This document shows positions 1 through 6,318 of a DNA stretch of 7,915 bases, piece by piece; positions within the stretch are counted from its first letter, which is position 1, and each line of letters starts with the position of its first letter. The notes beneath the pieces are model-generated. The model was not told the origin of the DNA and made no database searches. It worked only from the letters and a program-made list of their open reading frames with translations. Location: NCBI GenBank assembly GCA_027364815.1, contig DAHXOQ010000131.1, positions 1-7,915 on the forward strand. The letters are read 5' to 3'. The position numbers were made by a program, and so were the translations under genes. The DNA comes from Acidobacteriaceae bacterium (GTDB lineage Bacteria; Acidobacteriota; Terriglobia; Terriglobales; Acidobacteriaceae).

Positions 1-788
1 GAAATATATCTGTCACCACCAAACATCAATCCACCGTGGCGACCCCAGCCGCATGCCCAGTGGTTCCATCCCCAGCCATACCCGAAGAAAGGACCGATGC
101 CAATTCCAATCCCATACGAAAAATACGGGCTGTCCATATCCCACCAGGGATCAAATCCTGGCCACAGCCCAACTGAATATCCGAAAACAAATTCCGGATT
201 GTAAACCGGCACATAAACAACTTGTGGATCAGTCGGCGCTATCGCCACGTCGCCATCTGCATCATCACTGATAGTTTCTTGCGGGCCACTATTGAGATTT
301 CCAGCTTCCTGCGCCTTTTTCCGCATGAACTGGATGGCGTTCATAACATCAGCTGACTGGTTGTAATTTGCATCGCCCAGTTCAGAAGTCCAGGACAAAT
401 TCCGGTCCATATCGGAGAGCACCGACGGAAAGGCTGTCAGCGCCTTCACGCTCGGATCCCAGTCCTGCTGGTCAACAGCGGATCCAAGCGCAGCGCCAGA
501 CAAGCCGGGATTCTGCTGTAGAAAGCGCTCCGCCTCGACTATCTGCGTTGGGTAAGTAGACGCTGCAAGAATCTGCGCAACCAGCGAATCCGGATACAGC
601 GCGATCGGCGCGACCAACTGTTGCAATTGGTCGGGGGGCAAGGGTGCAGAGGGTACCTGGCCTTGCATCGCAGGCGGTGGTGCAGGTTGTTGAGCTGCCA
701 CCGGCCAACCAATTCCGGCCACAAGGAAAGTTGATAGTGCGACGATCCCGATGAGAGTTTTGATTGAATGCAGCTGCATATCGTTCAT
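1..788 (-). CDS. Secreted DUF3300 family protein (C-terminus cut by window edge)
   Basis: The reverse strand is open from ATG at 788 to the window edge, giving 262 codons with no stop, so the C-terminus is missing. Seen: an N-terminal signal peptide (hydrophobic stretch about residues 10-28, likely cleavage after the Ala-Ala near residue 33), then a Pro/Gln-rich linker. The DUF3300 core follows, with LVAPIALYPDSL at 58-69, a following AASTYP segment and VVYVPVYNP at 190-198. After about residue 200 the sequence becomes very rich in Gly, Trp, Tyr and Phe. AAGG six bases before 788 supports this start over the ATG at 779. DUF3300 proteins are exported and of unknown biochemical function; an envelope role is inferred from the signal peptide. 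It lies downstream of the phosphorylase on the same strand, 84 bp away and separated by a hairpin, so co-transcription is uncertain. Confidence 0.9.
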   Translation of the reverse strand, partial: MNDMQLHSIKTLIGIVALSTFLVAGIGWPVAAQQPAPPPAMQGQVPSAPLPPDQLQQLVAPIALYPDSLVAQILAASTYPTQIVEAERFLQQNPGLSGAALGSAVDQQDWDPSVKALTAFPSVLSDMDRNLSWTSELGDANYNQSADVMNAIQFMRKKAQEAGNLNSGPQETISDDADGDVAIAPTDPQVVYVPVYNPEFVFGYSVGLWPGFDPWWDMDSPYFSYGIGIGIGPFFGYGWGWNHWACGWGRHGGLMFGGDRYI

Positions 789-842
789 GGTGTGCCTTAT
801 CGTTGCGGGCCTCAACACCCGCTGGGTTCAGGGTTGTTATTC

Positions 843-861
843 ACGCATCTTGCAGATGCGT
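843..861 (-). terminator. Perfect 8-bp stem-loop after the phosphorylase gene
   Basis: ACGCATCT (843-850) and AGATGCGT (854-861) are perfect inverted repeats around a 3-base loop. On the minus strand the hairpin begins 11 bases after the phosphorylase stop codon (TGA, 875-873). No run of T follows it on either strand, so it is not a textbook intrinsic terminator. It may protect the phosphorylase mRNA 3' end, attenuate read-through into the DUF3300 gene, or help termination weakly. Confidence 0.45.
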
Positions 862-872
862 CCAAACAATTT

Positions 873-3386
873 TCATCCGTGCCAGAGGATTTGCGCGGCC
901 TCGAGCGGAACGAATGCCTCCGTGTGCGAGGGAATTATTCTCGGCGTGAAATCCGTCGCCGGCCGGTCAGCGGGAATGAACGCCAGGTAGCTGACGGCGT
1001 TTTCACCAACCAGCGGCTCACCTCGAACCATTAGATGGCGAACCGGCTCTCCATCGCCGGGTGCATCTGCGTAAAGTTCTACCTGGATCGCATCGGGATC
1101 CATCCCCTCCAGGCAGACTTGTACATGAAAGCAATGCTCATTTTCCTCAGTCAGTACCTGCATCTCACCGAAACGCAATGAGGACCAGTGTTCAGCGAGA
1201 TGGTGTTGCCAGTTCAACAAGCTCCTGGATGTTCCATGTGCATCCGCGCTACGCCGAAGATATGCTGCCGCCAGCGGAAGATAATGCTTTTCGGTGTACT
1301 CGCGCACACACCGCGTGGCGGAGAAAGCTGGTGTCAGTCGGGCCATGCTCTCGCGCATGCGATGAATCCAGCCAACAGGAATACCGCTTTCATCGCGCTT
1401 GTAGAACTCGGGTATCACTTGCGTTTCGAGCAGTGTGTAAAGTTGCTCGGCATCAGCTGCGTCAAATGCCGGGTCGTCGCCGTGCTCGCTGCCGTCGCCG
1501 AGAGCCCATCCTACCTCGGGTGTGTAAGCCTCCGCCCACCAGCCATCGAGTTCGGAAAGATTGAGTCCGCCGTTTACCAACACTTTCATGCCGCTCGTCC
1601 CGCATGCTTCCCAAGGGCGTCGCGGTGTGTTCAACCACACATCCACGCCCTGCACCAGTTGTTCGGTCATGCGCATGTCGTAATCGCTCAGGAACACAAC
1701 CTGTGAACGTGCAGGCGAGTGGCGTATGAATTCAATCCACTGCTGAATCATCAGCTGACCCTGCGTATCCTGCGGATGGGCCTTCCCCGCAATTACCAAC
1801 TGAACGGGGTGCGTCTTGTTTGTGAGAATCGCCAGCAGTCGATCAGGATCCTTGAGCAGCAGATTGGGTCGCTTGTATGTTGCAAATCGTCTCGCGAATC
1901 CGAGCGTGAGTGTCTCCGGATCGAAGATCTTTTCGACCGTTCCTATCTCCTCGTCCGACGCTCCTTGCCCGGCGATCTGTCGTGTGATGCGCCTGCGAAT
2001 GTAATCGACAAGTGTTTTGCGAGAGGCCGTTCGCATATACCATAGGCGCGCATCGGGCACTCGGCGGATGTCTTCTGCAATCTTCTTCAGATCGCTGTCC
2101 CAGCGCTGTTTACCGCAGGCTTCAGTCCATAACTGGTCTGCCGCATCTGAATCCCAGATGGGCACGTGGACACCATTTGTAACGTAGCCGATTGGCACTT
2201 CTTTTTCTGGCCAGCGCGGAAAAATATTCTGAAACAGGTGGCGGCTGACACTGCCATGCAAACGGCTGACACCATTCACCGCACCGCTGCCCCGCATTGC
2301 GAGCAATGCCATACTGAAGGGTTCTGATGCGTCTTTGGGATTTTGACGACCAAGCGCCAGAAGTTCGTCGATGGGAATGTGCAACGCATCCTGCGCATAA
2401 TGACGGAAATGCTGTTCCATCAGCGACGGAGCAAACCGGTCAAAGCCGGCTTCTACCGGTGTATGCGTTGTGAAGAGATTGCCGGCGCGGGTGATAGTCA
2501 ATGCTGCTTCGAATGAAAGATGCTCTTCTTCCATCAAGTCGCGCGCCCGCTCCAGGACTGCGAATGCAGCGTGGCCTTCATTGAGATGGCAGACTTCGGG
2601 CCGGATTCCGAGTGCGCGCAGCAGTTTCCAACCACCGATGCCAAGCACTTGCTCCTGGCTTATGCGCACTTCCGGTCCACCTCCGTAAAGCTCACTGGTG
2701 ATGCCACGGTACTCCGGAAGATTGGCCAGGTCATTTGTGTCGAGCAGGTAGAGCTTCACCCGCCCCGCATCGACCTCCCAGGCACGCAACCAGAGCCGGA
2801 AGCCTGGTAATTCGATTGAGATGCGCAGCCATTCACCGTTTGCATATCGAACTGGCCGGATAGGCAATTGCCCGGGATCGTTAAAGGGATAGAGCGCCTG
2901 CTGACGACCCTCCGCATCAATATGTTGCCGGAAATATCCAACTTGATACAACAGTCCCACACCCACAATCGGAACTCCGAGGTCGCTGGCGGCTTTGAGT
3001 TGATCGCCGGCCACGTTGCCCAGTCCGCCGGAATAAATCGGAAGCGCATCGTTGAGCATGAACTCCATGCAGAAGTAAGCCACTTTAGTAAAAGGAGGCT
3101 GGCTGTAAGTACGCTCAAACCAACTGGCACTTTGCTCACGCCCCATTTTTCTCTTGAGAATCTCTTTGATACTAGCCTGAAACCGCTCATCGGAAGTCAG
3201 TTTCATGAGCTTTTCCTGGGAGACTGTTTGCAGCATCGCCCAGGGGTTGCGCGTGAGTTCCCACAATTCGGGATCTAATTGGCTCCACAACTGGTCTGCT
3301 GCATGGTTCCATGACCACCGCATATTGAGCGCAATCTCTGTCAGGGCTTCCATCACCGACGTTTTTGGGGTAAATTCCGGTTCCAT
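873..3386 (-). CDS. Alpha-glucan (glycogen/maltodextrin) phosphorylase, GT35 family
   Basis: Encodes 837 aa. The enzyme phosphorolyses alpha-1,4-glucan in the cytoplasm to glucose-1-phosphate using pyridoxal phosphate. The N-terminal DUF3417 domain (about residues 8-110, with NMRWSWNHAADQLW) marks the short bacterial/archaeal phosphorylase subgroup. Catalytic-domain motifs seen include GGLGNVAGDQLKAASDLG, HLNEGHAAF, TTHTPVEAGFDRF, FARRFATYKRP and ACGTSGMK, whose lysine (K601) is the expected PLP Schiff-base residue. The last ~130 residues form an additional beta-rich C-terminal domain. The reading frame extends to a TTG at 3419, but ATG at 3386 is preferred: GGAG lies 7 bases upstream and the TTG has no good site. 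The symbol glgP is often used for any such enzyme, but this subgroup is distinct from E. coli GlgP, so it is left blank. The gene is divergent from the sigma unit, and no glycogen synthesis gene is nearby. Confidence 0.95.
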   Translation of the reverse strand: MEPEFTPKTSVMEALTEIALNMRWSWNHAADQLWSQLDPELWELTRNPWAMLQTVSQEKLMKLTSDERFQASIKEILKRKMGREQSASWFERTYSQPPFTKVAYFCMEFMLNDALPIYSGGLGNVAGDQLKAASDLGVPIVGVGLLYQVGYFRQHIDAEGRQQALYPFNDPGQLPIRPVRYANGEWLRISIELPGFRLWLRAWEVDAGRVKLYLLDTNDLANLPEYRGITSELYGGGPEVRISQEQVLGIGGWKLLRALGIRPEVCHLNEGHAAFAVLERARDLMEEEHLSFEAALTITRAGNLFTTHTPVEAGFDRFAPSLMEQHFRHYAQDALHIPIDELLALGRQNPKDASEPFSMALLAMRGSGAVNGVSRLHGSVSRHLFQNIFPRWPEKEVPIGYVTNGVHVPIWDSDAADQLWTEACGKQRWDSDLKKIAEDIRRVPDARLWYMRTASRKTLVDYIRRRITRQIAGQGASDEEIGTVEKIFDPETLTLGFARRFATYKRPNLLLKDPDRLLAILTNKTHPVQLVIAGKAHPQDTQGQLMIQQWIEFIRHSPARSQVVFLSDYDMRMTEQLVQGVDVWLNTPRRPWEACGTSGMKVLVNGGLNLSELDGWWAEAYTPEVGWALGDGSEHGDDPAFDAADAEQLYTLLETQVIPEFYKRDESGIPVGWIHRMRESMARLTPAFSATRCVREYTEKHYLPLAAAYLRRSADAHGTSRSLLNWQHHLAEHWSSLRFGEMQVLTEENEHCFHVQVCLEGMDPDAIQVELYADAPGDGEPVRHLMVRGEPLVGENAVSYLAFIPADRPATDFTPRIIPSHTEAFVPLEAAQILWHG

Positions 3387-3606
3387 GTTCCGACTCCGTT
3401 GGGGCGCTGGATTAGCCAATTGGCCGCATCGTCGCTCTATTGATTAAGGATGGAAAGATAGAGAGAAAGTTCGATAGCATGCGCACAATTTTTAGCGATC
3501 TCATCTTGTTGATTGAGGTGTGGGGTTCGCGCTCAAGCGGGTCAAATGAATTCCTTAGATCAATGAGTTTGATTGATGAAGCGGATCACGACCGCGGCCA
3601 GTAAAG

Positions 3607-3634
3607 TTAGAATCTTTTCACTATCCTGTATAAA
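3607..3634 (+). promoter_or_regulatory. Weak candidate sigma70-type promoter
   Basis: TATAAA at 3629-3634 is a good -10-like box. The only -35-like hexamer at suitable distance is TTAGAA (3607-3612, 16-base spacer), which matches the consensus poorly. A second weak possibility is TTGAAT at 3722-3727 with TTATGA at 3746-3751. Either would read toward the small membrane protein and possibly the sigma unit. This rests on hexamer matches in AT-rich DNA only. Confidence 0.2.
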
Positions 3635-3674
3635 TTTGCTCAACATAAATTCAGCTGAGTTGTTATCACTTAAA

Positions 3675-3691
3675 TTGGCCATAATGGCTAA
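3675..3691. promoter_or_regulatory. Near-perfect 17-bp palindrome, candidate operator
   Basis: TTGGCCATAATGGCTAA is symmetric about 3683: 7 of 8 base pairs match between the arms (the exception is G3677 opposite T3689). Length and symmetry fit the site of a dimeric helix-turn-helix regulator. It lies in the divergent intergenic region near the candidate promoter boxes, so it could control either side. No known regulator motif was recognised. Confidence 0.35.
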
Positions 3692-3823
3692 CTGCTCTTG
3701 TCCTAAAAAATGCAGATATCCTTGAATTATTTGGTTAAGTAAAAGTTATGAATCATTAACTTTTGCAATTCTGCTCAAAAAATCGCTTTTACCGAAACAT
3801 TCTTTCCGGGTTGGAGTCTATAT

Positions 3824-3997
3824 ATGAAAGAATTTCTTCACCGAGGCAAAAGGACCGGATCAATACAGTGTCAGCCCCAAGCACATTCACGATACCAGCC
3901 AGTGACACGCCCACAAGCGTTCACGGTATTAGAATGCAGACGCTCAGCCGTTATTGCGCATCGCCAAGGTTATTTAGACCCCATGCCCTCGCATTGA
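3824..3997 (+). CDS. Possible 57-aa leader or upstream ORF
   Basis: ATG at 3824 is preceded by GGAG (3813-3816) with 7 bases between, the best ribosome binding site in this stretch. The frame runs 57 codons to TGA at 3995-3997. The product starts MKEFLHRGKR, is basic and has no recognisable domain or membrane segment. It overlaps, in another frame, the first ~20 codons of the membrane protein that starts at 3934 and lacks a good site of its own. It could therefore be a translated leader that couples initiation downstream, or the site could be coincidental. The alternative that one frame is the true N-terminus of the other via a frameshift cannot be excluded. Confidence 0.25.
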   Translation: MKEFLHRGKRTGSIQCQPQAHSRYQPVTRPQAFTVLECRRSAVIAHRQGYLDPMPSH

Positions 3998-4320
3998 TCT
4001 TGCTGGCAATCACAGTTGCATTGTGGGGTTATAGTTACAAACTCTCGCTTTATCATCGCCATACGCCCGCATCTTCCCGGATTCCGGTTGCGAAATTATG
4101 GATTGAGCCGCGTAGCGCAACTATAGCGGCAGCTTCCACTCTCAATATCAAATCGCATCTACTTCCAGTTGCACAGGTTTTCCTCGATCCGATTCAGCAA
4201 TTTCCCCGCCTTACCCTCGCGATCAACTGCATCTTTCCCAAGTCTAGGCGTGGCATTACATATTTCGATTATTTAATACCTTTCCGTTCTCCCCCTCCAC
4301 AACTCATTTCACAGGCATAG
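3934..4320 (+). CDS. Small single-pass membrane protein of unknown function
   Basis: Encodes 128 aa from ATG at 3934. Seen: a short basic N-terminus, a strong hydrophobic segment at residues 18-32 (ALALILLAITVALWG) running into YSYKLSLYH, then a basic/polar tail with IPVAKLW and a Pro-rich end (RSPPPQ). This suggests an inner-membrane anchor with a ~90-residue soluble tail, or an uncleaved signal anchor. No family is recognised. The start is uncertain: no good ribosome binding site precedes 3934, and the frame stays open upstream to a TTG at 3763. It lies 94 bp before the rhodanese-like gene on the same strand, so it could be the first gene of the sigma unit or independent. It could also be non-coding, though a membrane segment of this quality argues against that. 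Confidence 0.5.
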   Translation: MQTLSRYCASPRLFRPHALALILLAITVALWGYSYKLSLYHRHTPASSRIPVAKLWIEPRSATIAAASTLNIKSHLLPVAQVFLDPIQQFPRLTLAINCIFPKSRRGITYFDYLIPFRSPPPQLISQA

Positions 4321-4401
4321 TTGGCACTACGGTTCCGTGTCTTGATTGGCACAAATACCGTTTGCTCTGAAACGTACTTCTCATCGAAGCGTTTTCTCAG
4401 T

Positions 4402-4406
4402 GGAGG
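4402..4406 (+). promoter_or_regulatory. Ribosome binding site fixing the rhodanese-like gene start
   Basis: GGAGG sits 8 bases before ATG at 4415. It decides in favour of this start over the in-frame TTG at 4346, which has no comparable site. Confidence 0.75.
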
Positions 4407-4414
4407 TAAATTCC

Positions 4415-4885
4415 ATGGATTTTTTGTGGTTGCTGCTTGCAAGAATGCAGGCAGTTCCTATGTATTACGCGTGGATGTTCAAGCAGTCTGAACGGCTTGA
4501 ACTCTGCGACGGCTTATCACCAGTTTCCAAACCGCCGCGTCAATTTCAGGAACTCGGGGATCCGTCCCGGGGACAAACCCGCATGATTGAGCGGATTTCG
4601 ATCGGCGAGTTCATGATGGTTCTTGAAAAGTGTCGCAATCTCATCGTCATCGATCTCAGGTCAGGCAAGAACTTTACACAATTTCCTGTTCCTTTTGTGA
4701 CCGTGATGCGAGTCAGACCGCATGAATTGCTCAACGTATTGAAGTGGCTCCCCGCAGACCGAACGCTAGTTTTTTGTGGCGCTTCAAACTTCAGCACCAT
4801 CCTGATTGAATCCAGCCGTTGCATGCAGGGTTCAGCGCCTCTTTACGTTCTTGAAGGCGATCTTCGCCTCTTGGAGGTTGCATGA
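4415..4885 (+). CDS. Rhodanese-like domain protein
   Basis: Encodes 156 aa. Residues about 58-156 resemble a single rhodanese (sulfurtransferase-fold) domain: the segment ISIGEFMMVLEKCRNLIVIDLRSG has the helix-then-strand ending in IDLRS (79-83) that opens the fold, and LVFCGASNFST (118-128) places Cys121 where rhodaneses carry the catalytic loop cysteine. The loop departs from the classical CxxGxR pattern, with no arginine at its end, so sulfurtransferase activity is doubtful and a binding or sensing role is possible. The N-terminus (MDFLWLLLARMQAVP) is hydrophobic and might touch the membrane; it does not look like a normal signal peptide. The stop overlaps the next gene in ATGA, so the two are probably translationally coupled. 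It is the first gene of the compact unit ending in the sigma factor. The fold call is moderate; catalysis is not supported. Confidence 0.7.
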   Translation: MDFLWLLLARMQAVPMYYAWMFKQSERLELCDGLSPVSKPPRQFQELGDPSRGQTRMIERISIGEFMMVLEKCRNLIVIDLRSGKNFTQFPVPFVTVMRVRPHELLNVLKWLPADRTLVFCGASNFSTILIESSRCMQGSAPLYVLEGDLRLLEVA

Positions 4886-5343
4886 ACAAACTCTGTGACA
4901 TTTCAACTTCTCCCAACAAAATTCCCGCGAGAGTTGTGGGCCGCAGGCATTTACGTATGGCTTCGGCTTTCCATGTTCTCTCTATCGGCACAGTAGATCG
5001 TGGCAGCATGGTTCACGATGCGCTCTTGAATGGACGAGACTTCCACCTCACGATTGCGACTGATTACCGGGTGTTGTGGGCACAGCCAAAGCTCAATTCC
5101 ATGCAGATTGCAATCGTGCACAATACACTCTCAACTTTTGAAATGGAAGCAGCATGCCGGTTGATACGACGACGCTGGCCTCTGGCAAGAATCCTCGCGG
5201 TTCTTGACCGGGATAGCCATCTCGATGGTGCTTTGTACGACGACCGCGTAACGCCAAACCTTTTACCCGACGTCTTGCTTGCCGCAGTTTTGCGACTCAC
5301 GGGAGGGTGGAATGAATGGAGGTTCTCAATTGCAAATCTCTAG
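4882..5343 (+). CDS. Degenerate receiver-like protein
   Basis: Encodes 153 aa starting in the ATGA overlap, with GGAGG (4873-4877) four bases upstream. Residues about 30-140 have the strand-helix rhythm of a response-regulator receiver: FHVLSIG (strand 1), a helix, FHLTIATD (strand 2), QIAIVHNTLS (strand 3), a helix with ACRLIRRRWP, then RILAVLDRD (strand 4). At the end of strand 3, where the phospho-acceptor aspartate should stand, the sequence has His80, so normal phosphorylation is not expected. No output domain follows. Placement between a rhodanese-like gene and a sigma factor suggests a protein-protein control role, which is inference. A later start at Met26 would still keep the domain. 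The receiver call rests on pattern, not strong motif identity. Confidence 0.6.
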   Translation: MNKLCDISTSPNKIPARVVGRRHLRMASAFHVLSIGTVDRGSMVHDALLNGRDFHLTIATDYRVLWAQPKLNSMQIAIVHNTLSTFEMEAACRLIRRRWPLARILAVLDRDSHLDGALYDDRVTPNLLPDVLLAAVLRLTGGWNEWRFSIANL

Positions 5344-5346
5344 CAC

Positions 5347-5352
5347 AGGAGG
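5347..5352 (+). promoter_or_regulatory. Perfect AGGAGG ribosome binding site of the sigma gene
   Basis: AGGAGG lies 7 bases before ATG at 5360 and just after the stop of the receiver-like gene (5341-5343). It favours 5360 as the sigma start. A second site, GGGAGG at 5301-5306, lies 5 bases before an in-frame ATG at 5312. Confidence 0.75.
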
Positions 5353-5359
5353 TCCAGAT

Positions 5360-6043
5360 ATGTCAGGTAAATCAATTTTGAATGAAGGCAGTCAGTTGGA
5401 ATGCAAATTGGATCCAACTGCTGATCCAGATGCCGAATCAAGTACGAGCGTTAGCGACGAAAGACTTGCTGAGTTTCTTGATGTATCTCAGCAGCGCCGG
5501 ACGCAACTACTGTGGCTCGCCCGGCGTTATGCAAATACTCGTGAGGAAGCCGAAGACATCGTGCAGGAGGCCCTGATGAAGGCGTTCAGGCACCTTGCAA
5601 AATTTCGCGGCGACTCTCATATGGGAACATGGCTCGGGGTTATCGTCTTGAACGTCGGTCGCGAATGGGTAAGAAGCCGAAAAGAGCCGGCTTACCTGCC
5701 GCTTGAGTATCTTCGCAATGAAGGTGAAGATACAGTCGTGATCGATCCTCCTGATCCTTGCCTCAATCCAGAGCAGAGGTTGGAGCGCAGGGAGATGGAG
5801 AATATCCTGTACTCGGAAATAGAAGGACTCAACTCTGTCTGCAAGAGCGCTATTCAGTTGTGCGCGCTTGACGGCCTTTCGCACCTTGAAGCAGCCAATG
5901 TGCTTGATGTCAATGTTTACACCATCAAGTCGCGCATCTTTCACGCTAAACGAATGTTGAAGCGAAAAGTATCACTGCGTGCTGGCGTTCAAAATGCTTT
6001 GAAGCGCTCCAGTGTGCCTCAACTGTTATGTACCAGTTCGTAA
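5360..6043 (+). CDS. ECF-type RNA polymerase sigma factor (sigma-70 family)
   Basis: Encodes 227 aa. It would direct core RNA polymerase to alternative promoters. Sigma region 2 covers about residues 43-108, with the hallmark EEAEDIVQEALMKAFRHLAKF and GTWLGVIVLN. Region 4 covers about 146-204, with a helix-turn-helix (LSHLEAANVLDVNVYTIKSR) followed by the basic HAKRMLKRK. Regions 1.2 and 3 are absent, as in ECF sigmas. The N-terminal ~40 residues are acidic and polar, and a C-terminal tail of ~20 residues ends in CTSS. Starting at 5312 would add 16 residues (243 aa) and overlap the previous gene by 32 bases; both starts have good sites. No anti-sigma (zinc-finger or single-pass membrane type) follows it; the next gene is convergent. 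It is the last member of the unit with the rhodanese-like and receiver-like genes, which are its likely regulators or partners by context. Confidence 0.93.
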   Translation: MSGKSILNEGSQLECKLDPTADPDAESSTSVSDERLAEFLDVSQQRRTQLLWLARRYANTREEAEDIVQEALMKAFRHLAKFRGDSHMGTWLGVIVLNVGREWVRSRKEPAYLPLEYLRNEGEDTVVIDPPDPCLNPEQRLERREMENILYSEIEGLNSVCKSAIQLCALDGLSHLEAANVLDVNVYTIKSRIFHAKRMLKRKVSLRAGVQNALKRSSVPQLLCTSS

Positions 6044-6066
6044 CTGAGTCAACCAACATAACGCAG

Positions 6067-6098
6067 CGGAGTATGTTGAATCAGAGCAGCATACTCCG
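6067..6098 (+). terminator. 12-bp stem-loop after the sigma gene
   Basis: CGGAGTATG (6067-6075) pairs perfectly with CATACTCCG (6090-6098). The stem extends inward by a G-T wobble and two more pairs to 12 bp, around an 8-base loop. It starts 23 bases after the sigma stop codon. No T-run follows, so it is a weak intrinsic terminator at best, but the position fits the 3' end of the sigma unit transcript. Confidence 0.5.
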
Positions 6099-6289
6099 AT
6101 GCACAACTTGTGGAATTAGTTCCGTGTATTATCGCCACAAATTTATCCACTGGAATTGCCTGCTTGGTGTGCCCCGGTCGCTATGCGGGCTTGTTCATAT
6201 TTGAGCTGGACCAGGCTGCCGGAAGGCCGCATACATCAGAGAACGGATTGGCAAAGATCATCATCGCCACTGTGAGCAAAAAAAATCTA

Positions 6290-6298
6290 CGGAGTATG
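6290..6298 (+). repeat. Third copy of the 9-mer CGGAGTATG
   Basis: The same 9-mer that forms the left arm of the stem-loop at 6067 recurs here, about 220 bases away, in the convergent gap 29-21 bases from the end of the GH18 gene. An A-run (6278-6285) lies just before it, which reads as a T-run on the minus strand downstream of the GH18 gene. The rest of the gap from 6044 to 6318 shows no gene. Confidence 0.4.
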
Positions 6299-6318
6299 CG
6301 ACTTGAAGCTGACCGGGG

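Larger units (their letters stand above)
3387..3933. other. Divergent intergenic region, AT-rich, probably regulatory
   Basis: These ~550 bases separate the phosphorylase from the plus-strand membrane protein, and should hold promoters for both directions. The part from about 3600 to 3780 is clearly richer in A and T than the flanking genes. It contains a 17-bp near-palindrome (3675-3691), weak promoter-like boxes and a short ORF with a good ribosome binding site (from 3824). Short TTGATT/ATCAAT words recur near 3440, 3508, 3558 and 3570. No RNA gene is recognised. Confidence 0.6.

Noticed and set aside
1061..1706. Two long plus-strand open frames (167 and 172 codons) opposite the phosphorylase
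   Set aside because: They lie wholly inside a clearly conserved gene on the other strand, show no domain-like sequence and have no convincing ribosome binding site.
3387..3419. Upstream TTG start for the phosphorylase (11 extra residues)
   Set aside because: No good ribosome binding site precedes it, while ATG at 3386 has GGAG at 7 bases and begins just before the conserved N-terminal domain.
4321..4365. Sigma-54-like TTGGCAC words with a downstream TTTGCT
   Set aside because: The distance between the GG and GC elements is 14 bases for the 4346 copy, not the required 10, and the 4321 copy has no GC element at the right place.
5507..5944. 145-codon minus-strand open frame opposite the sigma gene
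   Set aside because: It is antisense to well-conserved sigma regions 2 and 4 and has no recognisable features.
6272..6318. T-run on the minus strand after GH18 as an intrinsic terminator
   Set aside because: Eight T residues are present, but no stable stem of more than about 3 bp directly precedes them, so it was not called as a terminator.
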